The notes: generated by a model not told the origin, from the sequence alone. A stretch of DNA of 64,000 nucleotides from Prevotella herbatica (GCF_017347605.1 NZ_AP024484.1:3114501-3178500), one strand, 5' to 3'. Positions 17,840 through 27,637 are shown, counted from the first letter of the stretch. A program made the numbers and translations.

Positions 17840-18262
17840 CTATAAGAGTTTGATAGCATCCCTCATGATGTCGTCATGATCAAAAGCAAGGGTAGGGTGA
17901 TCATTAAGAGAAAACCAGCGAGCATCAGCTGCATCATCCTGACCTTGAACCTCTAATGGTTCATCTACACGAATAAGATAAGCCACTGTGATAGTTCGTC
18001 CACGAGGATCTCTGTCAACCTTTGAATAAGCACCAATCTGCTGTACTTCAGAAATAACAAGTCTTGTTTCCTCCTGAAGTTCACGGATGGCACACTGCTC
18101 TGTTGTTTCATCCATCTCCATAAAGCCACCAGGGAATGCCCAACGACCTTGGTACGGATCAGCCTTTCGTAGAATCAACAACACCTTAGGAGCCGCTTCT
18201 TTTGTAATGACTACACTGTCTGCTGTGACAGCTGGTCTTGGATATTTATATGTATAGTTCAT
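17840..18262 (-). CDS. NUDIX hydrolase
   Basis: 140 aa with a complete NUDIX box GX5EX7REXXEE (from GGFMEMDE to RELQEET, about residues 45-66), which binds the catalytic Mg2+. The N-terminal strand pattern (PAVTADSVVI) and length fit ADP-ribose/NADH-pyrophosphatase-like members. The exact substrate cannot be read from sequence. It is linked to its neighbours by 2-3 nt gaps. Confidence 0.88.
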   Translation of the reverse strand: MNYTYKYPRPAVTADSVVITKEAAPKVLLILRKADPYQGRWAFPGGFMEMDETTEQCAIRELQEETRLVISEVQQIGAYSKVDRDPRGRTITVAYLIRVDEPLEVQGQDDAADARWFSLNDHPTLAFDHDDIMRDAIKLL

Positions 18263-18265
18263 ATT

Positions 18266-19120
18266 TTATCTTTTAATATTCCAAGTTATGCAATGTAAGG
18301 CTCCTCCTCCAGCTGCAATATCCCGCATTCTGAATATGCTGATCTCACAATCTGGATTGGCTTCTTTAACGTAATTTAGAGCTTGCTTGTCTTCATCAAT
18401 ACCAAATGAAGGAATTACTATTTTGTTTCCAACTCGCAGATAGTTGATGTATGCCCAATTCCAATCTGGTTCTGGATTAGGAACATTAAAAAGCATTTCT
18501 GTCACATCAAATCCTCTTTCTTCTAGCCTTCGCTTGATTTCTTCAGCCTCTTCTGGTTCAGCCTCACGATGGTTCGATATCAGTACTTTCTTTCCGTAAC
18601 ACCACCGAATCAATCCGTCTGGATGCCCATACACGTCAGCATTTTCATCATCACGATTGTCGCAATGCCAGGGGATGATTATAATCTCACAATCAAAGAC
18701 CTTCTGTATTTTTTCAAGAAGATCAAAATCATTCTCTTTGCAATCATTCTCTGCAAATATCTTGTTAGTCATCACGATATAGTCACCACATAAGGTTATA
18801 TTCCCTCCATCAAGTACCACATCAGTCTCTTTACATTCTCTTTCAAGCTCCCTAAGAGTTATTCGCGGATTTGTAATAGTATTTTTATACACCTTGTCTT
18901 TGGTAAGATATTTGGGCAGATATCGATATATCAGAAATTCATTGTCGTTTACCTGTATGGGCATATAATCGCGAGCCCAATACGCTTTCGTATATTTGAG
19001 CAAATCCCAATCGATGCTTAGTTTATCCAACAGCGTAGTCAGTCGATAAAAAACATCTGGTTGCTCTTCCTTCAGCTTCTTAGCGAGAAAGACTATATTG
19101 GTATCTTTATCTGCTATCAT
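18266..19120 (-). CDS. agmatine deiminase / peptidylarginine deiminase family protein
   Basis: 284 aa from the ATG at 19118-19120. This start gives a 4-nt ATGA overlap with the gene upstream; a longer reading from 19147 would overlap by 31 nt. Family hallmarks are WARDYMPIQ, VVLDGGNI, the catalytic His in DVYGHPDGLIRW, and the C-terminal nucleophile in GGGALHCIT (Cys eight residues from the end). The family converts guanidino groups to ureido groups (agmatine to N-carbamoylputrescine). The sequence is diverged, so its substrate is open. Confidence 0.82.
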   Translation of the reverse strand: MIADKDTNIVFLAKKLKEEQPDVFYRLTTLLDKLSIDWDLLKYTKAYWARDYMPIQVNDNEFLIYRYLPKYLTKDKVYKNTITNPRITLRELERECKETDVVLDGGNITLCGDYIVMTNKIFAENDCKENDFDLLEKIQKVFDCEIIIIPWHCDNRDDENADVYGHPDGLIRWCYGKKVLISNHREAEPEEAEEIKRRLEERGFDVTEMLFNVPNPEPDWNWAYINYLRVGNKIVIPSFGIDEDKQALNYVKEANPDCEISIFRMRDIAAGGGALHCITWNIKR

Positions 19121-19776
19121 ACAGTCTCTTGTCGGGTAAAACTCCATTTCCGGTCACACTTCACATCCTTATCTTTATCATCCTTGACAAATGGTTTATA
19201 ATCAAAATCGCTTACAGATAAGTACACATTCTGCCGAGTTCCGATAATAGGAGTTCCTGCCTTACGTAGTTCATCTCTCCATCTCACATGATTTTCTTCA
19301 CCGATCGAAAAACCATTTATGAGTGCATATAGATACGTTGACTGAGTATTGTATTGATAGTCATCATGCTCTGTAAACATCCATTTGCCATTTGATATCT
19401 TCTTCCATTTCAAATACTTCCCATCCTTAGTCTTCACTTCGTAAGCACGTATCAATGCTGATGCTCTATATTGCTCTTTTTCATTCTCAAATGTAATATC
19501 AAATCCTGAGGAATGTGCGTGCAGCGACATTATAGGGAAGTAAGGGCAATGCTCAACATCTCTGCCGTTTCTATGATAAACAATAGGGTCATGAATACCA
19601 TCAAATGTCTCACTATGATAGTAGAACTCTACAGTTCGGATGAATATTTTGAATTCATCACCCACCTCGATATGACCGCCATACAAGAAACTTTTTGATA
19701 GATCCTTGAATTGTTTTTCCAGTTCATTTAGAACGTCACTTCTATGGAAGTTCTTTAGTTCATTCGATAATTTCAT
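19117..19776 (-). CDS. hypothetical protein (219 aa) of the deiminase cluster
   Basis: A soluble protein with a mixed alpha/beta pattern and many aromatic residues. A segment around residues 60-115 (DPIVYHRNGRDVEHCPYF; ASALIRAYEV) faintly recalls 3-methyladenine DNA glycosylases of the MPG type, but the catalytic context is not clear, so I leave it unassigned. Its stop overlaps the deiminase start by 4 nt, so the two are translationally coupled. Confidence 0.7.
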   Translation of the reverse strand: MKLSNELKNFHRSDVLNELEKQFKDLSKSFLYGGHIEVGDEFKIFIRTVEFYYHSETFDGIHDPIVYHRNGRDVEHCPYFPIMSLHAHSSGFDITFENEKEQYRASALIRAYEVKTKDGKYLKWKKISNGKWMFTEHDDYQYNTQSTYLYALINGFSIGEENHVRWRDELRKAGTPIIGTRQNVYLSVSDFDYKPFVKDDKDKDVKCDRKWSFTRQETV

Positions 19777-19869
19777 GTCTTATTACTTTTAATTTCTATT
19801 GATTTCTCTGCTATATGGACTCAAATCAAACAGCACTTGTTTGATTTGTTCAGAAGGTATTTTCCTTTC

Positions 19870-20200
19870 CTAGATATTCAGTAATTCTTCTTGTCTTGGT
19901 TGTCCCATCGTAAGGCGGTAGAGGGAGAGAACTTTTATCAGTTGATTATAACGTGAATTATTTTTCTGCAAATACCCATGGAAGTCGAGACCATCTTGCT
20001 CTACAGATGTAAATGTTAAAACGAAGGGATTTAATAGACTATTAAAGGCTGATCTAACATCCGTTGCATGAACTTGTAAACCATGCAGCAAAGCATCAGT
20101 AACCGTGATGGTACAGATTTTATGATCCGTAAACCATTCTTGCTAGAGAGTTGTTCAAAGTCGTAGTCATTTGCAGGAGTTAAACTCCCATCTAATACCA
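19870..20200 (-). pseudogene. frameshifted remnant of an unknown gene
   Basis: Two overlapping minus-strand frames give a continuous, coding-like protein: YRLVLDGSLTPANDYDFEQL in one frame and WFTDHKICTITVTDALLHGL, through YNQLIKVLSLYRLTMGQPRQ to EELLNI, in the other. They are joined by a frameshift near 20,145, where the second frame also has a TAG. The family is not recognised. The rest of 19777-20742 is AT-rich with no gene. Confidence 0.5.
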
Positions 20201-20742
20201 ACCGATATCACCTATATTAGCTCCTAACATATTCTTGCTATTATTAATTTGCGACTATAAAACTATAAAAGGGCAGTCTCATCTCATGGGACATGCTCAA
20301 TAATAGTGGTAATTTGTATGCAAAATTACACATTTCTACCTAAGAAATACAATGAATGCCTTTAAAACTACAGAAATTTAAAGAAAATATAATCTTGGGG
20401 TTTCATAGTATCATCCGTTTTATAAATATAGATAAGAGTGTGGGGAAATAAAAAATACAATGATAGTATTTGTATAATGATATTTCTTCAATGCTAAATA
20501 ATATACTGGTTCAGATTGATTTTTATTTAAAGCACTCCAAGACTCTATCAGAAACTTATACTTTGGTACCGATATCAATGCTGGCATCAAATCAAATTAT
20601 TCAAAGTTTAATGTAGTAACTTATTATAATTTTAGGCTTATATTTTAATAACGAATTGGATTTCCTTGTTAAATTGAAAAGGGTACGAATATTGATAAAA
20701 ATGCTTGAAATCGATTATTCTCAATTGTGAACTTCAAAATGA

Positions 20743-20765
20743 AAAGCGCTCTCTATGAGCGCTTT
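20743..20765 (-). terminator. terminator of the mnmE operon
   Basis: A perfect 9-bp stem AAAGCGCTC/GAGCGCTTT with a 5-nt loop lies 43 nt past the mnmE stop and is followed on the minus strand by a T-rich tract (TTTTCATTTTG). Confidence 0.8.
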
Positions 20766-20807
20766 AACTATATAATGTGCGATTCTCTAATTCTTATTTT
20801 TCGAAGA

Positions 20808-22178
20808 TTATTTTCCAATACAGAAGTGCTGGAAAATATTGCCTAAAACTTCATTCGGGGTGATTTGACCGCCTGTTATTTCAGATAGCTGTTCAAGACA
20901 TATACGCAGATCCTCACTTATTAGGTCACCACTTAAATCGGCTTCCATTGCATCTATCACACGAGTAATGCTTTCGTTGGCACGAGTTAATGCCTCATAA
21001 TGGCGGGCACTCGTTACGATTACAGAATTCTCGTTAATCTCTGGAATGTTGGCAGATTTGAATAAAGCTTCTTCCAGTTGTGATATGTTTGTACCCAACT
21101 TTGCAGATATTTCAAGATGTTGTAAATCGGATGCTATTGTTGTGAGTTGCTTGATAATGTCGGTTGCTAAATTATTATTGTCAATCTTATTAATAATAAT
21201 GATCAGGTTCTTATCTGCGCAACGCTCTTTAATATTTTCGATTTCCTCTGACAATGGGATAGAGTCGATTAGCCATAATATTATTGTAGCTTCATCAATC
21301 TTCTTGAATGTACGTTCTATACCAAGTTGCTCAACCTTATCTTCTGTCTGACGTATACCAGCAGTATCAATGAATCGGAATGTTATTCCGTTTATCTCAG
21401 TAGTATCTTCGATTACATCACGAGTCGTACCATGAATGTCACTCACGATAGCTTTGTCTTCGTGAAGAAGTTGATTGAGTAGGGTGCTCTTTCCAACATT
21501 TGTCTTACCGATGATAGCTACAGGTATTCCTTTTTTCAGAGCGTTACCAGTTTCAAATGATTTTGCTAATGCAGTTATGCGCTGATGAATCTTCTGAGCA
21601 AGTTGCATGAGCTCGCTACGATCTGCAAACTCTAACTCTTCATGATCAGAAAAATCAAGTTCAAGTTCCAGCAGCGATGTTATTTTCAGTAGTTGGTCTC
21701 TAAGAATAGATAACTCACTGCTGAAATGTCCCTTCAACTGACTGAGTGCCATTTTATGGGATGCGCGATTGGTTGCTGAAACAAGGTCAGCAACAGCCTC
21801 AGCCTGGCTAAGGTCCATCTTGCCATTAAGATAAGCACGCTTGGTATACTCACCTGGTTCTGCTTGGCGACAGCCTGCGTCAATGAGAGTGTGAACCACC
21901 TTGTTGAGTATGTAGGCTGAACCATGACAAGATATCTCTGTACTGTCTTCACCTGTATAGCTGTGAGGCGCACGATATACGGAAACTAGTACATCGTCAA
22001 TTGTAGAACCTTCTTTATCAATTATCTCACCATAGTGTAATGTATTTGGTTTCGCCAAAGATATATCCTTGCTGAATATACTATTGGTGATACTAATTGC
22101 TTCAGGTCCTGATACTCTTACTATTCCGATTGCACCTCCAGCAGGTGTAGCCAGTGCACAGATATTGTCGTTATTCAT
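20808..22178 (-). CDS. mnmE: tRNA uridine-5-carboxymethylaminomethyl modification GTPase MnmE
   Basis: 456 aa, the standard length. It has the N-terminal tetrahydrofolate-binding domain (GAIGIVRVSGPEA), a G domain inserted in a helical domain with G1 GKTNVGKST, G3 DTAGIRQTE and G4 NKID, and the C-terminal FCIGK motif whose Cys is essential. With MnmG it makes the cmnm5U modification at the tRNA wobble position. The stop of the nucleoside phosphorylase gene directly abuts its start, so the two are co-transcribed. Confidence 0.97.
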   Translation of the reverse strand: MNNDNICALATPAGGAIGIVRVSGPEAISITNSIFSKDISLAKPNTLHYGEIIDKEGSTIDDVLVSVYRAPHSYTGEDSTEISCHGSAYILNKVVHTLIDAGCRQAEPGEYTKRAYLNGKMDLSQAEAVADLVSATNRASHKMALSQLKGHFSSELSILRDQLLKITSLLELELDFSDHEELEFADRSELMQLAQKIHQRITALAKSFETGNALKKGIPVAIIGKTNVGKSTLLNQLLHEDKAIVSDIHGTTRDVIEDTTEINGITFRFIDTAGIRQTEDKVEQLGIERTFKKIDEATIILWLIDSIPLSEEIENIKERCADKNLIIIINKIDNNNLATDIIKQLTTIASDLQHLEISAKLGTNISQLEEALFKSANIPEINENSVIVTSARHYEALTRANESITRVIDAMEADLSGDLISEDLRICLEQLSEITGGQITPNEVLGNIFQHFCIGK

Positions 22179-23057
22179 TTAAATTCTTTCAAGTACAAGT
22201 TTTATTAATCCATCAATGGTATTCTTATAGCCAGTGTTTGCTTCTTTAGCGCGACGGTTAGCTATAACCATACAGCATGTAAGTGCTTTATGTCCCATCA
22301 ATGCAGAAAGGCCAGCAATGGCAGAACTTTCCATTTCGAAGTTTGTGATATTCAAGCCATTATATTCAAAGCTTTCAACCATCTCATTCTGATCTGGATC
22401 AGCCAAAGGAATACGTAGCTCTCTGCCTTGTGGACCGAAGAAGCCACCGCATGCGATTGTTACACCTCTTACCATATCTGCACCAGCAACGCGATCTAGT
22501 AATTCCTTGTCAGCATCAATTACGTAAGGTGCACACAATAGGGGATTCCAATCCATGTGCTTCTTGAATGCTTCTTCAAGTTTCAGGTCGCAAACTTCAT
22601 TGCGTCCAGCATAAAAGTTGAGTAGTCCATCAAATCCAATACTCTTTACGCTTGCAATATATGTTCCAGTTGGAGTATTTTCCTGAAGACCACCACATGT
22701 GCCGATACGTACAAATGTAAGTGTACGATGCTCTGGCTTTTCATGTCTTGTTTTGAAGTCTATGTTTGCCAATGCGTCCATTTCGTTTAAAACAATGTCT
22801 ATATTGTCACATCCTATACCAGTACTTTGTACTGTTATGCGCTTTCCTTTATATGTACCTGTTATAGAGTGGAATTCACGGCTCTGAACATCACATTCCT
22901 GCTCATCGAAGTGTGATGCTACAAGACTTACACGACCAGGATCACCAACAAGGATAACCTTGTCTGCAAGTTGTTCTGGTTTAAGGTGCAAGTGGAAAAC
23001 ACTACCGTCTTCGTTGAGAATCAGTTCTGATTCTGCAAAATATTTTTTCTCATCCAT
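22179..23057 (-). CDS. nucleoside phosphorylase (uridine phosphorylase-like)
   Basis: 292 aa of the PNP/UDP family, which splits nucleosides with phosphate to base and ribose-1-phosphate. Visible features are VILVGDPGRV near residue 35, the phosphate/nucleoside region FVRIGTCGGL, and NFEMESSAIAGL, the conserved purine/pyrimidine nucleoside-binding MES segment. Specificity is best guessed as uridine. It ends 1 nt before the mnmE start. Confidence 0.9.
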   Translation of the reverse strand: MDEKKYFAESELILNEDGSVFHLHLKPEQLADKVILVGDPGRVSLVASHFDEQECDVQSREFHSITGTYKGKRITVQSTGIGCDNIDIVLNEMDALANIDFKTRHEKPEHRTLTFVRIGTCGGLQENTPTGTYIASVKSIGFDGLLNFYAGRNEVCDLKLEEAFKKHMDWNPLLCAPYVIDADKELLDRVAGADMVRGVTIACGGFFGPQGRELRIPLADPDQNEMVESFEYNGLNITNFEMESSAIAGLSALMGHKALTCCMVIANRRAKEANTGYKNTIDGLIKLVLERI

Positions 23058-23067
23058 AGTTAATAAA

Positions 23068-24225
23068 TTATTTGATGTTTTCGTTATTTCTTATTTCTTT
23101 TTCAAGTTTTGATATCTCATCACATAGTTGTTCATTAGACTTTTCTGCCTTGATAATCTTATCGTATAATGACTTTTTAGCGTTAGCATTTGATATCGCA
23201 TATTTATCACGCATTAAATCCAATTGATGCGCATCTTGTTCCTGTTCAGAAATCATTTGTATAAGTTTGCTATATTTCTGTCTGTTGCTAGTAGAGAATT
23301 CTGAAATACTGTGATATGTTGTATTGTCGTTTATTACAAAGTTTATATCCCCATTATTCTTTGCTGCAGCATTATTGCGGTTAATCATAGCTTTCTGTCT
23401 AGCAAGGGCAACATTGCGATCTCCGAATTTCCATGTTTCTGATATAGAATGTATTGTAGCCATTCTATTCAACTGTTTCTCGTTAAGATTATCGCTTGTG
23501 AAGTTTAGTCTTTCTTTTGTAGGCACAAAAGTGTAAATACATACTTTCCCTTCTGGTTGATTACGGTCTGTAACAAGCCATCCCAATTGGTCGAAGTCGT
23601 CTATAGCAAGCAGGTAGTCGTTGGCTGTAGAGTTGAAAGGAAGTCCATAATTTTCAGGAGGAAAGAATGAATTTTTATCGCTGTTGTATCTTGTCATGAA
23701 AATATCATAACCTCCGATACTATTCTTGCCTTTAGCGGCAAAAAACAATGTGACTCCGTCACTTTGCAGAAACGGATATAACGGCATCTCATAGTTTTTG
23801 TCAATAGAGTTGATGCTAGTAGGAGTTGTCCATTTGTCGCCAAGTTTATCTGCTGTATAAATGCCTGTTTGAGCAGAATCACCGTCAGCGAAAATGGCTC
23901 TATTGCCAAATCCGTTGATATAAACAGTATTGTTATTACTTGTTTTCTTATCAAAGAATTTATTTGAGTATTCTAATCTACCAGATTCCTTGTTTAGTGG
24001 AATGTGGCTTAGAAAATCGTTTTTACTTACTACGGTGCTGTCAATAAACATAATCTTGGCTGTAGCAGGCATCAACTGTTTCATCAAATCAAGATTTATT
24101 CCTTTCTTGTCAGATGTGATGCTTGTGGCAGCTTTAGCCTTGACAACACGCTTTGCAGGTTGCGCATTTACAGTTAATATGGCTAGCATTGATGCTGCTA
24201 AAAGATATATTGCTTTCCTTTGCAT
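23068..24225 (-). CDS. exported WD40-like (PD40) protein with C-terminal coiled coil
   Basis: 385 aa with a Sec signal peptide (MQRKAIYLLAASMLAILTVNA). The middle holds TolB-like beta-propeller repeats, seen as PFLQSDGVTLFFAAKGKNS and GGYDIFMTRY. The last ~90 residues are a charged coiled coil (EQLCDEISKLEKEIRNNE). Similar proteins in Bacteroidota act in gliding/type IX secretion or the envelope; a specific role cannot be assigned. It probably heads the operon with the phosphorylase and mnmE. Confidence 0.75.
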   Translation of the reverse strand: MQRKAIYLLAASMLAILTVNAQPAKRVVKAKAATSITSDKKGINLDLMKQLMPATAKIMFIDSTVVSKNDFLSHIPLNKESGRLEYSNKFFDKKTSNNNTVYINGFGNRAIFADGDSAQTGIYTADKLGDKWTTPTSINSIDKNYEMPLYPFLQSDGVTLFFAAKGKNSIGGYDIFMTRYNSDKNSFFPPENYGLPFNSTANDYLLAIDDFDQLGWLVTDRNQPEGKVCIYTFVPTKERLNFTSDNLNEKQLNRMATIHSISETWKFGDRNVALARQKAMINRNNAAAKNNGDINFVINDNTTYHSISEFSTSNRQKYSKLIQMISEQEQDAHQLDLMRDKYAISNANAKKSLYDKIIKAEKSNEQLCDEISKLEKEIRNNENIK

Positions 24226-24353
24226 TTTGTTTATTCCTTTATAATATAAGAGAAGTCTTTATCCTTCACACTTACAAAATTACAAAATAAATTTCAAAAC
24301 GCCATGATAATTGTATAAATTGTTGTTTGAATTATCTATTCCTACAAAAGATG

Positions 24354-25832
24354 TTATACCTCAAGTGTTACAGTGAATGTACTACCGCTGCCAATTTGAC
24401 TATCAACGGTGAGTGTGCCTCCATGTGCTTCTACGAAATCTTTAGAGATAGAAAGTCCAAGTCCACTTCCTTGTACCTTTGTGCCCGGAACGCGAAAATA
24501 ATGATCAAATATACTTTGGTGATATCTCGGATCAATACCTTTTCCAAAGTCACTTACATATATTTGTACGTGGGAGTTATCTTGTTGTTGTGCGCCTATT
24601 ATTACGCGTGCATTTTCTTGAGAATAGCGTATTGCGTTTGACAATAGATTCGTTACTACCCATGCTATTTTCTCACTGTCAACAAACAATTTTGATATGT
24701 TATTATCTTTGGGGTATTCAACTTCTATAGAGATATTGAATTTCTCTGCTTGAACTCTATTTGCTTTTATAGCATAATCTATTAATTCAATAGGTCGTGT
24801 TATGCGTGGTTTCAGTTGCAATTTACCAGACTCAACCTGAGTCATGTTTAGCAGTTCGCTAGTGATGCTAAGTAATCTTTCACTATTCTGTTTGATGTCA
24901 TCAGTTAACTCAGCCTGTTCGTTGTTTAGTATTCCAATGCGTGAGTCCTCAAGTAATTTCAGGCTCATCATAATGGCAGCAATAGGAGTCTTTAGTTCAT
25001 GTGATATAGTAGAAATAAAAGTAGTTTTTGCAGAATCACGTTCCTTAAATTCGGTCACATTCTTAAGCATAATCATGTGACTTCTTTCATCTTTTTCGTT
25101 ATTGCCTTTTTTATTTACGATTGTGATATACTTAACTTGGAAATAACTTTCTTTTTCATCAGAATAAATCTTGAGAGGTATTTCGTTTGTCTGCTTATTC
25201 AGAGATGTGGAATTGTCAATATTACTTTCTTTTTTATCCAGATCTCTTATTAATTGTCTGAGTAAGTCATTGTTTATAGACACTTGATTTGCTGAATGTC
25301 CAATAGCATCATTCCGTGAAATGTTAAGTATAGAAAGTGCTGCGTCATTAATGAAAATGATATTTTTATTATTGTCTAGGGTTATTATTGGTTCAGTGAT
25401 GCTGTTGACGAGTGTTTCCATATACTTTTTAGCAGCAATAAGCTGAGAAATGGAACTTGCGTGATATGCAGCAAGTCTCTCTGCCATAATATTGAAATTG
25501 CGAGAAACATCGTCAAATTCTTTTGTACCATATAATTGCAGCCTTCTTTCATAATGCTGAGATGCAATATCCTGAATAGCATTCAATAGTTCTTTTATAG
25601 GACGAGCGATAGAAGAGGGGAATGATATCCATATTCCAATACCAGTGAAAATACATATAGCGCCAAGCATGGTTATCCAGAAAAGGGCACGCTCCATACC
25701 AGGACCTGCTGCCGGACTTTCTGGGTCGGTAGCGGTGAGTATTTGTACATTTATTACAGATACGACGACAAGAGCGAATGTCATCATCACAAGTAATCCT
25801 ATTACGAGTGTGAGTTTTGTCTTAATATTCAT
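24354..25832 (-). CDS. membrane sensor histidine kinase (HAMP-PAS-HisKA-HATPase) of the kdp cluster
   Basis: 492 aa. Two membrane segments (about residues 7-31 and 50-70) are followed by HAMP (90-140), a PAS domain (about 150-260), the H-box FISTISHELKTP with His278, and an ATP-binding domain with NLLSNAIRY (N box) and GSGLGLSIS (G2 box). It follows the KdpD sensor gene after 23 nt, at the end of the kdp operon. Canonical KdpD has four membrane helices and GAF before the kinase; this one has two helices plus HAMP-PAS, so the kinase half has a different architecture. It is the likely partner of the response regulator at 31860. Confidence 0.9.
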   Translation of the reverse strand: MNIKTKLTLVIGLLVMMTFALVVVSVINVQILTATDPESPAAGPGMERALFWITMLGAICIFTGIGIWISFPSSIARPIKELLNAIQDIASQHYERRLQLYGTKEFDDVSRNFNIMAERLAAYHASSISQLIAAKKYMETLVNSITEPIITLDNNKNIIFINDAALSILNISRNDAIGHSANQVSINNDLLRQLIRDLDKKESNIDNSTSLNKQTNEIPLKIYSDEKESYFQVKYITIVNKKGNNEKDERSHMIMLKNVTEFKERDSAKTTFISTISHELKTPIAAIMMSLKLLEDSRIGILNNEQAELTDDIKQNSERLLSITSELLNMTQVESGKLQLKPRITRPIELIDYAIKANRVQAEKFNISIEVEYPKDNNISKLFVDSEKIAWVVTNLLSNAIRYSQENARVIIGAQQQDNSHVQIYVSDFGKGIDPRYHQSIFDHYFRVPGTKVQGSGLGLSISKDFVEAHGGTLTVDSQIGSGSTFTVTLEV

Positions 25833-25855
25833 AATATTGTATTTTTTTTGTTTTA

Positions 25856-26989
25856 CTATGCAAGTATAATCAAATCTATTCTTTTTTTAGCAAGAAATTG
25901 TAGAAATTTGCGATATTTCCTTATTTTCATTATAGTAGAAGGCATTTTAAAAGATGGTCGTCCAATACAGACTGTTGTTATATTTCGTTGTATGCACAAT
26001 GCTTCTATTTCTTTTATTACGTCACTGGATGAAGCTTGTATTACTTCTCCACCAAGTTCTATCGTAAGTTGAAAATGATTTAATACATGTCGTTGTGATG
26101 CTAAGCTCACTCTGTCGGGACTTTCAGAAGGACGGCGTACGTAGAGTGTACAAAATGTTGAGTTATGCTGGGCCGCAATTCTTGCTGCACGACGTATGAT
26201 GTGGCGTGGCGTTAAAGCATTGCTGCTTATGCATGCTAGTATAGAATGCGATTCTACATTAGTTCGTGATAAATCATTTTGTGCCTTGTTAGCAACTCTA
26301 AGTGCAACTTCTCCAAGTGCAAGTGAACGTAGTTTTAGTATATTCTCAGTACTGAAAAAGTGATTTAGTGCAGTTTCTACCTTAGCTTTGCCATATATTT
26401 TTCCTTCACATAACCGTTGTCTTAGTTCTTCGGCAGTAAGGTCAATATTTACTATTTCCTCTGCTTCACTGAGAATGCTATCAGGAACAAGTTCTCGAAT
26501 TTCGACACCTGTAATTTTTCCAGCTTCCTCACTAATGCTTTCAATGTGCTGGATATTTACGGCTGTTATAACATTTATACCAACATTTAGCAGCTGTTCA
26601 ACATCCTGCCAGCGTTTTGTATTTTTACTTCCAGGTAGATTGGTATGAGCCAATTCGTCAACAATAACGACCTCGGGATGTTGCATGATAACATTGTCAA
26701 GATCCATTTCTTCAAGTTGCTTCCCTTTATAGAAAAGCTTTCTGCGTGGTATAACAGTAAGTCCGTTGAGTAAATTTTCTGTTTCACGTCTTTTGTGAGT
26801 TTCAACAAACGCTATTTGCACGTCAATTCCTTGTTGTTGCATGTGATGGGCATCTTTAAGCATGCGAAAAGTTTTGCCTACACCGGCAATCATGCCGATG
26901 TAGATTTTTAACTTTCCGCGTCTTTGCTTTCTTATAATATCAAGAAAGTGCTGTGCAGCCTTGTCGTTATCGTAATAAGTATCGTTCAT
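25856..26989 (-). CDS. kdpD: KdpD sensor half (KdpD N-terminal and USP domains), split from its kinase
   Basis: 377 aa. The KdpD domain is clear: Walker-A-like GMIAGVGKT (32-40), FVETHKRRET, VVIVDELAHTNLPGS and NIQHIES. A universal-stress-protein domain follows (about 245-377, ILACISSN; CIGRPSF). There is no kinase core; that function must come from the next gene. This split form is known in Bacteroidota. It lies 10 nt downstream of kdpC. Confidence 0.93.
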   Translation of the reverse strand: MNDTYYDNDKAAQHFLDIIRKQRRGKLKIYIGMIAGVGKTFRMLKDAHHMQQQGIDVQIAFVETHKRRETENLLNGLTVIPRRKLFYKGKQLEEMDLDNVIMQHPEVVIVDELAHTNLPGSKNTKRWQDVEQLLNVGINVITAVNIQHIESISEEAGKITGVEIRELVPDSILSEAEEIVNIDLTAEELRQRLCEGKIYGKAKVETALNHFFSTENILKLRSLALGEVALRVANKAQNDLSRTNVESHSILACISSNALTPRHIIRRAARIAAQHNSTFCTLYVRRPSESPDRVSLASQRHVLNHFQLTIELGGEVIQASSSDVIKEIEALCIQRNITTVCIGRPSFKMPSTIMKIRKYRKFLQFLAKKRIDLIILA

Positions 26990-26999
26990 AATATCAATG

Positions 27000-27614
27000 C
27001 TATTTATTATCTAACATGATGTTTAACTTTAATACATTTAACTTCTCAGGTCCAAATATACCGAGCAAAGGGTGTTGTACACATTTGTCTACAATTTGTT
27101 TTACAGATTTCTCAGACATTCCACGTGCCTTTGCAACTCGTCTGATTTGCAAATAGGCACTTTGCAATGAGATATCTGGGTCAAGACCAGAACCACTGGC
27201 GGTAACCATTTCAGCTGGAACATCATTATGTTTGATGTATGGATGAGCTTTAATAAATAACTCACGTCGCTGTTCTACCTTTTTCAGATACTCAATGTTT
27301 GATGGTCCAGCATTACTTCCTGCAGAAGAAGATGCATCATAGCCACTTCCTGCACTTGAAGGTCTGCCCCAAAAATATTTGTTGCTATGAAACTCCTGTC
27401 CAATATTTGCAGCACCTACAATTTTATGTGACTGATCTTTATTTTCTGCTTTAGAATATACAACTTCAGCTTTGCCACTGTTAGGTGAGGCTATTCGTGA
27501 AAACGTCCAAAGTACCAATACATATCCTATGCCTAGCAAAAGGCAAAAGGCTATTGTGAGCCTAAATGATTTTATCAAGCCATTTATGATGCTCTTTATA
27601 TAAACGATCTTCAT
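27000..27614 (-). CDS. kdpC: K(+)-transporting ATPase subunit KdpC
   Basis: 204 aa with one N-terminal membrane helix (about 14-36). KdpC hallmarks are FHSNKYFWGRPSSAG, VTASGSGLDPDIS and QIRRVAKARGM. KdpC stabilises the KdpFABC complex and aids ATP binding. It follows kdpB by 23 nt. Confidence 0.96.
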   Translation of the reverse strand: MKIVYIKSIINGLIKSFRLTIAFCLLLGIGYVLVLWTFSRIASPNSGKAEVVYSKAENKDQSHKIVGAANIGQEFHSNKYFWGRPSSAGSGYDASSSAGSNAGPSNIEYLKKVEQRRELFIKAHPYIKHNDVPAEMVTASGSGLDPDISLQSAYLQIRRVAKARGMSEKSVKQIVDKCVQHPLLGIFGPEKLNVLKLNIMLDNK

Positions 27615-27637
27615 AATCTTATTTATTAATTATTACC

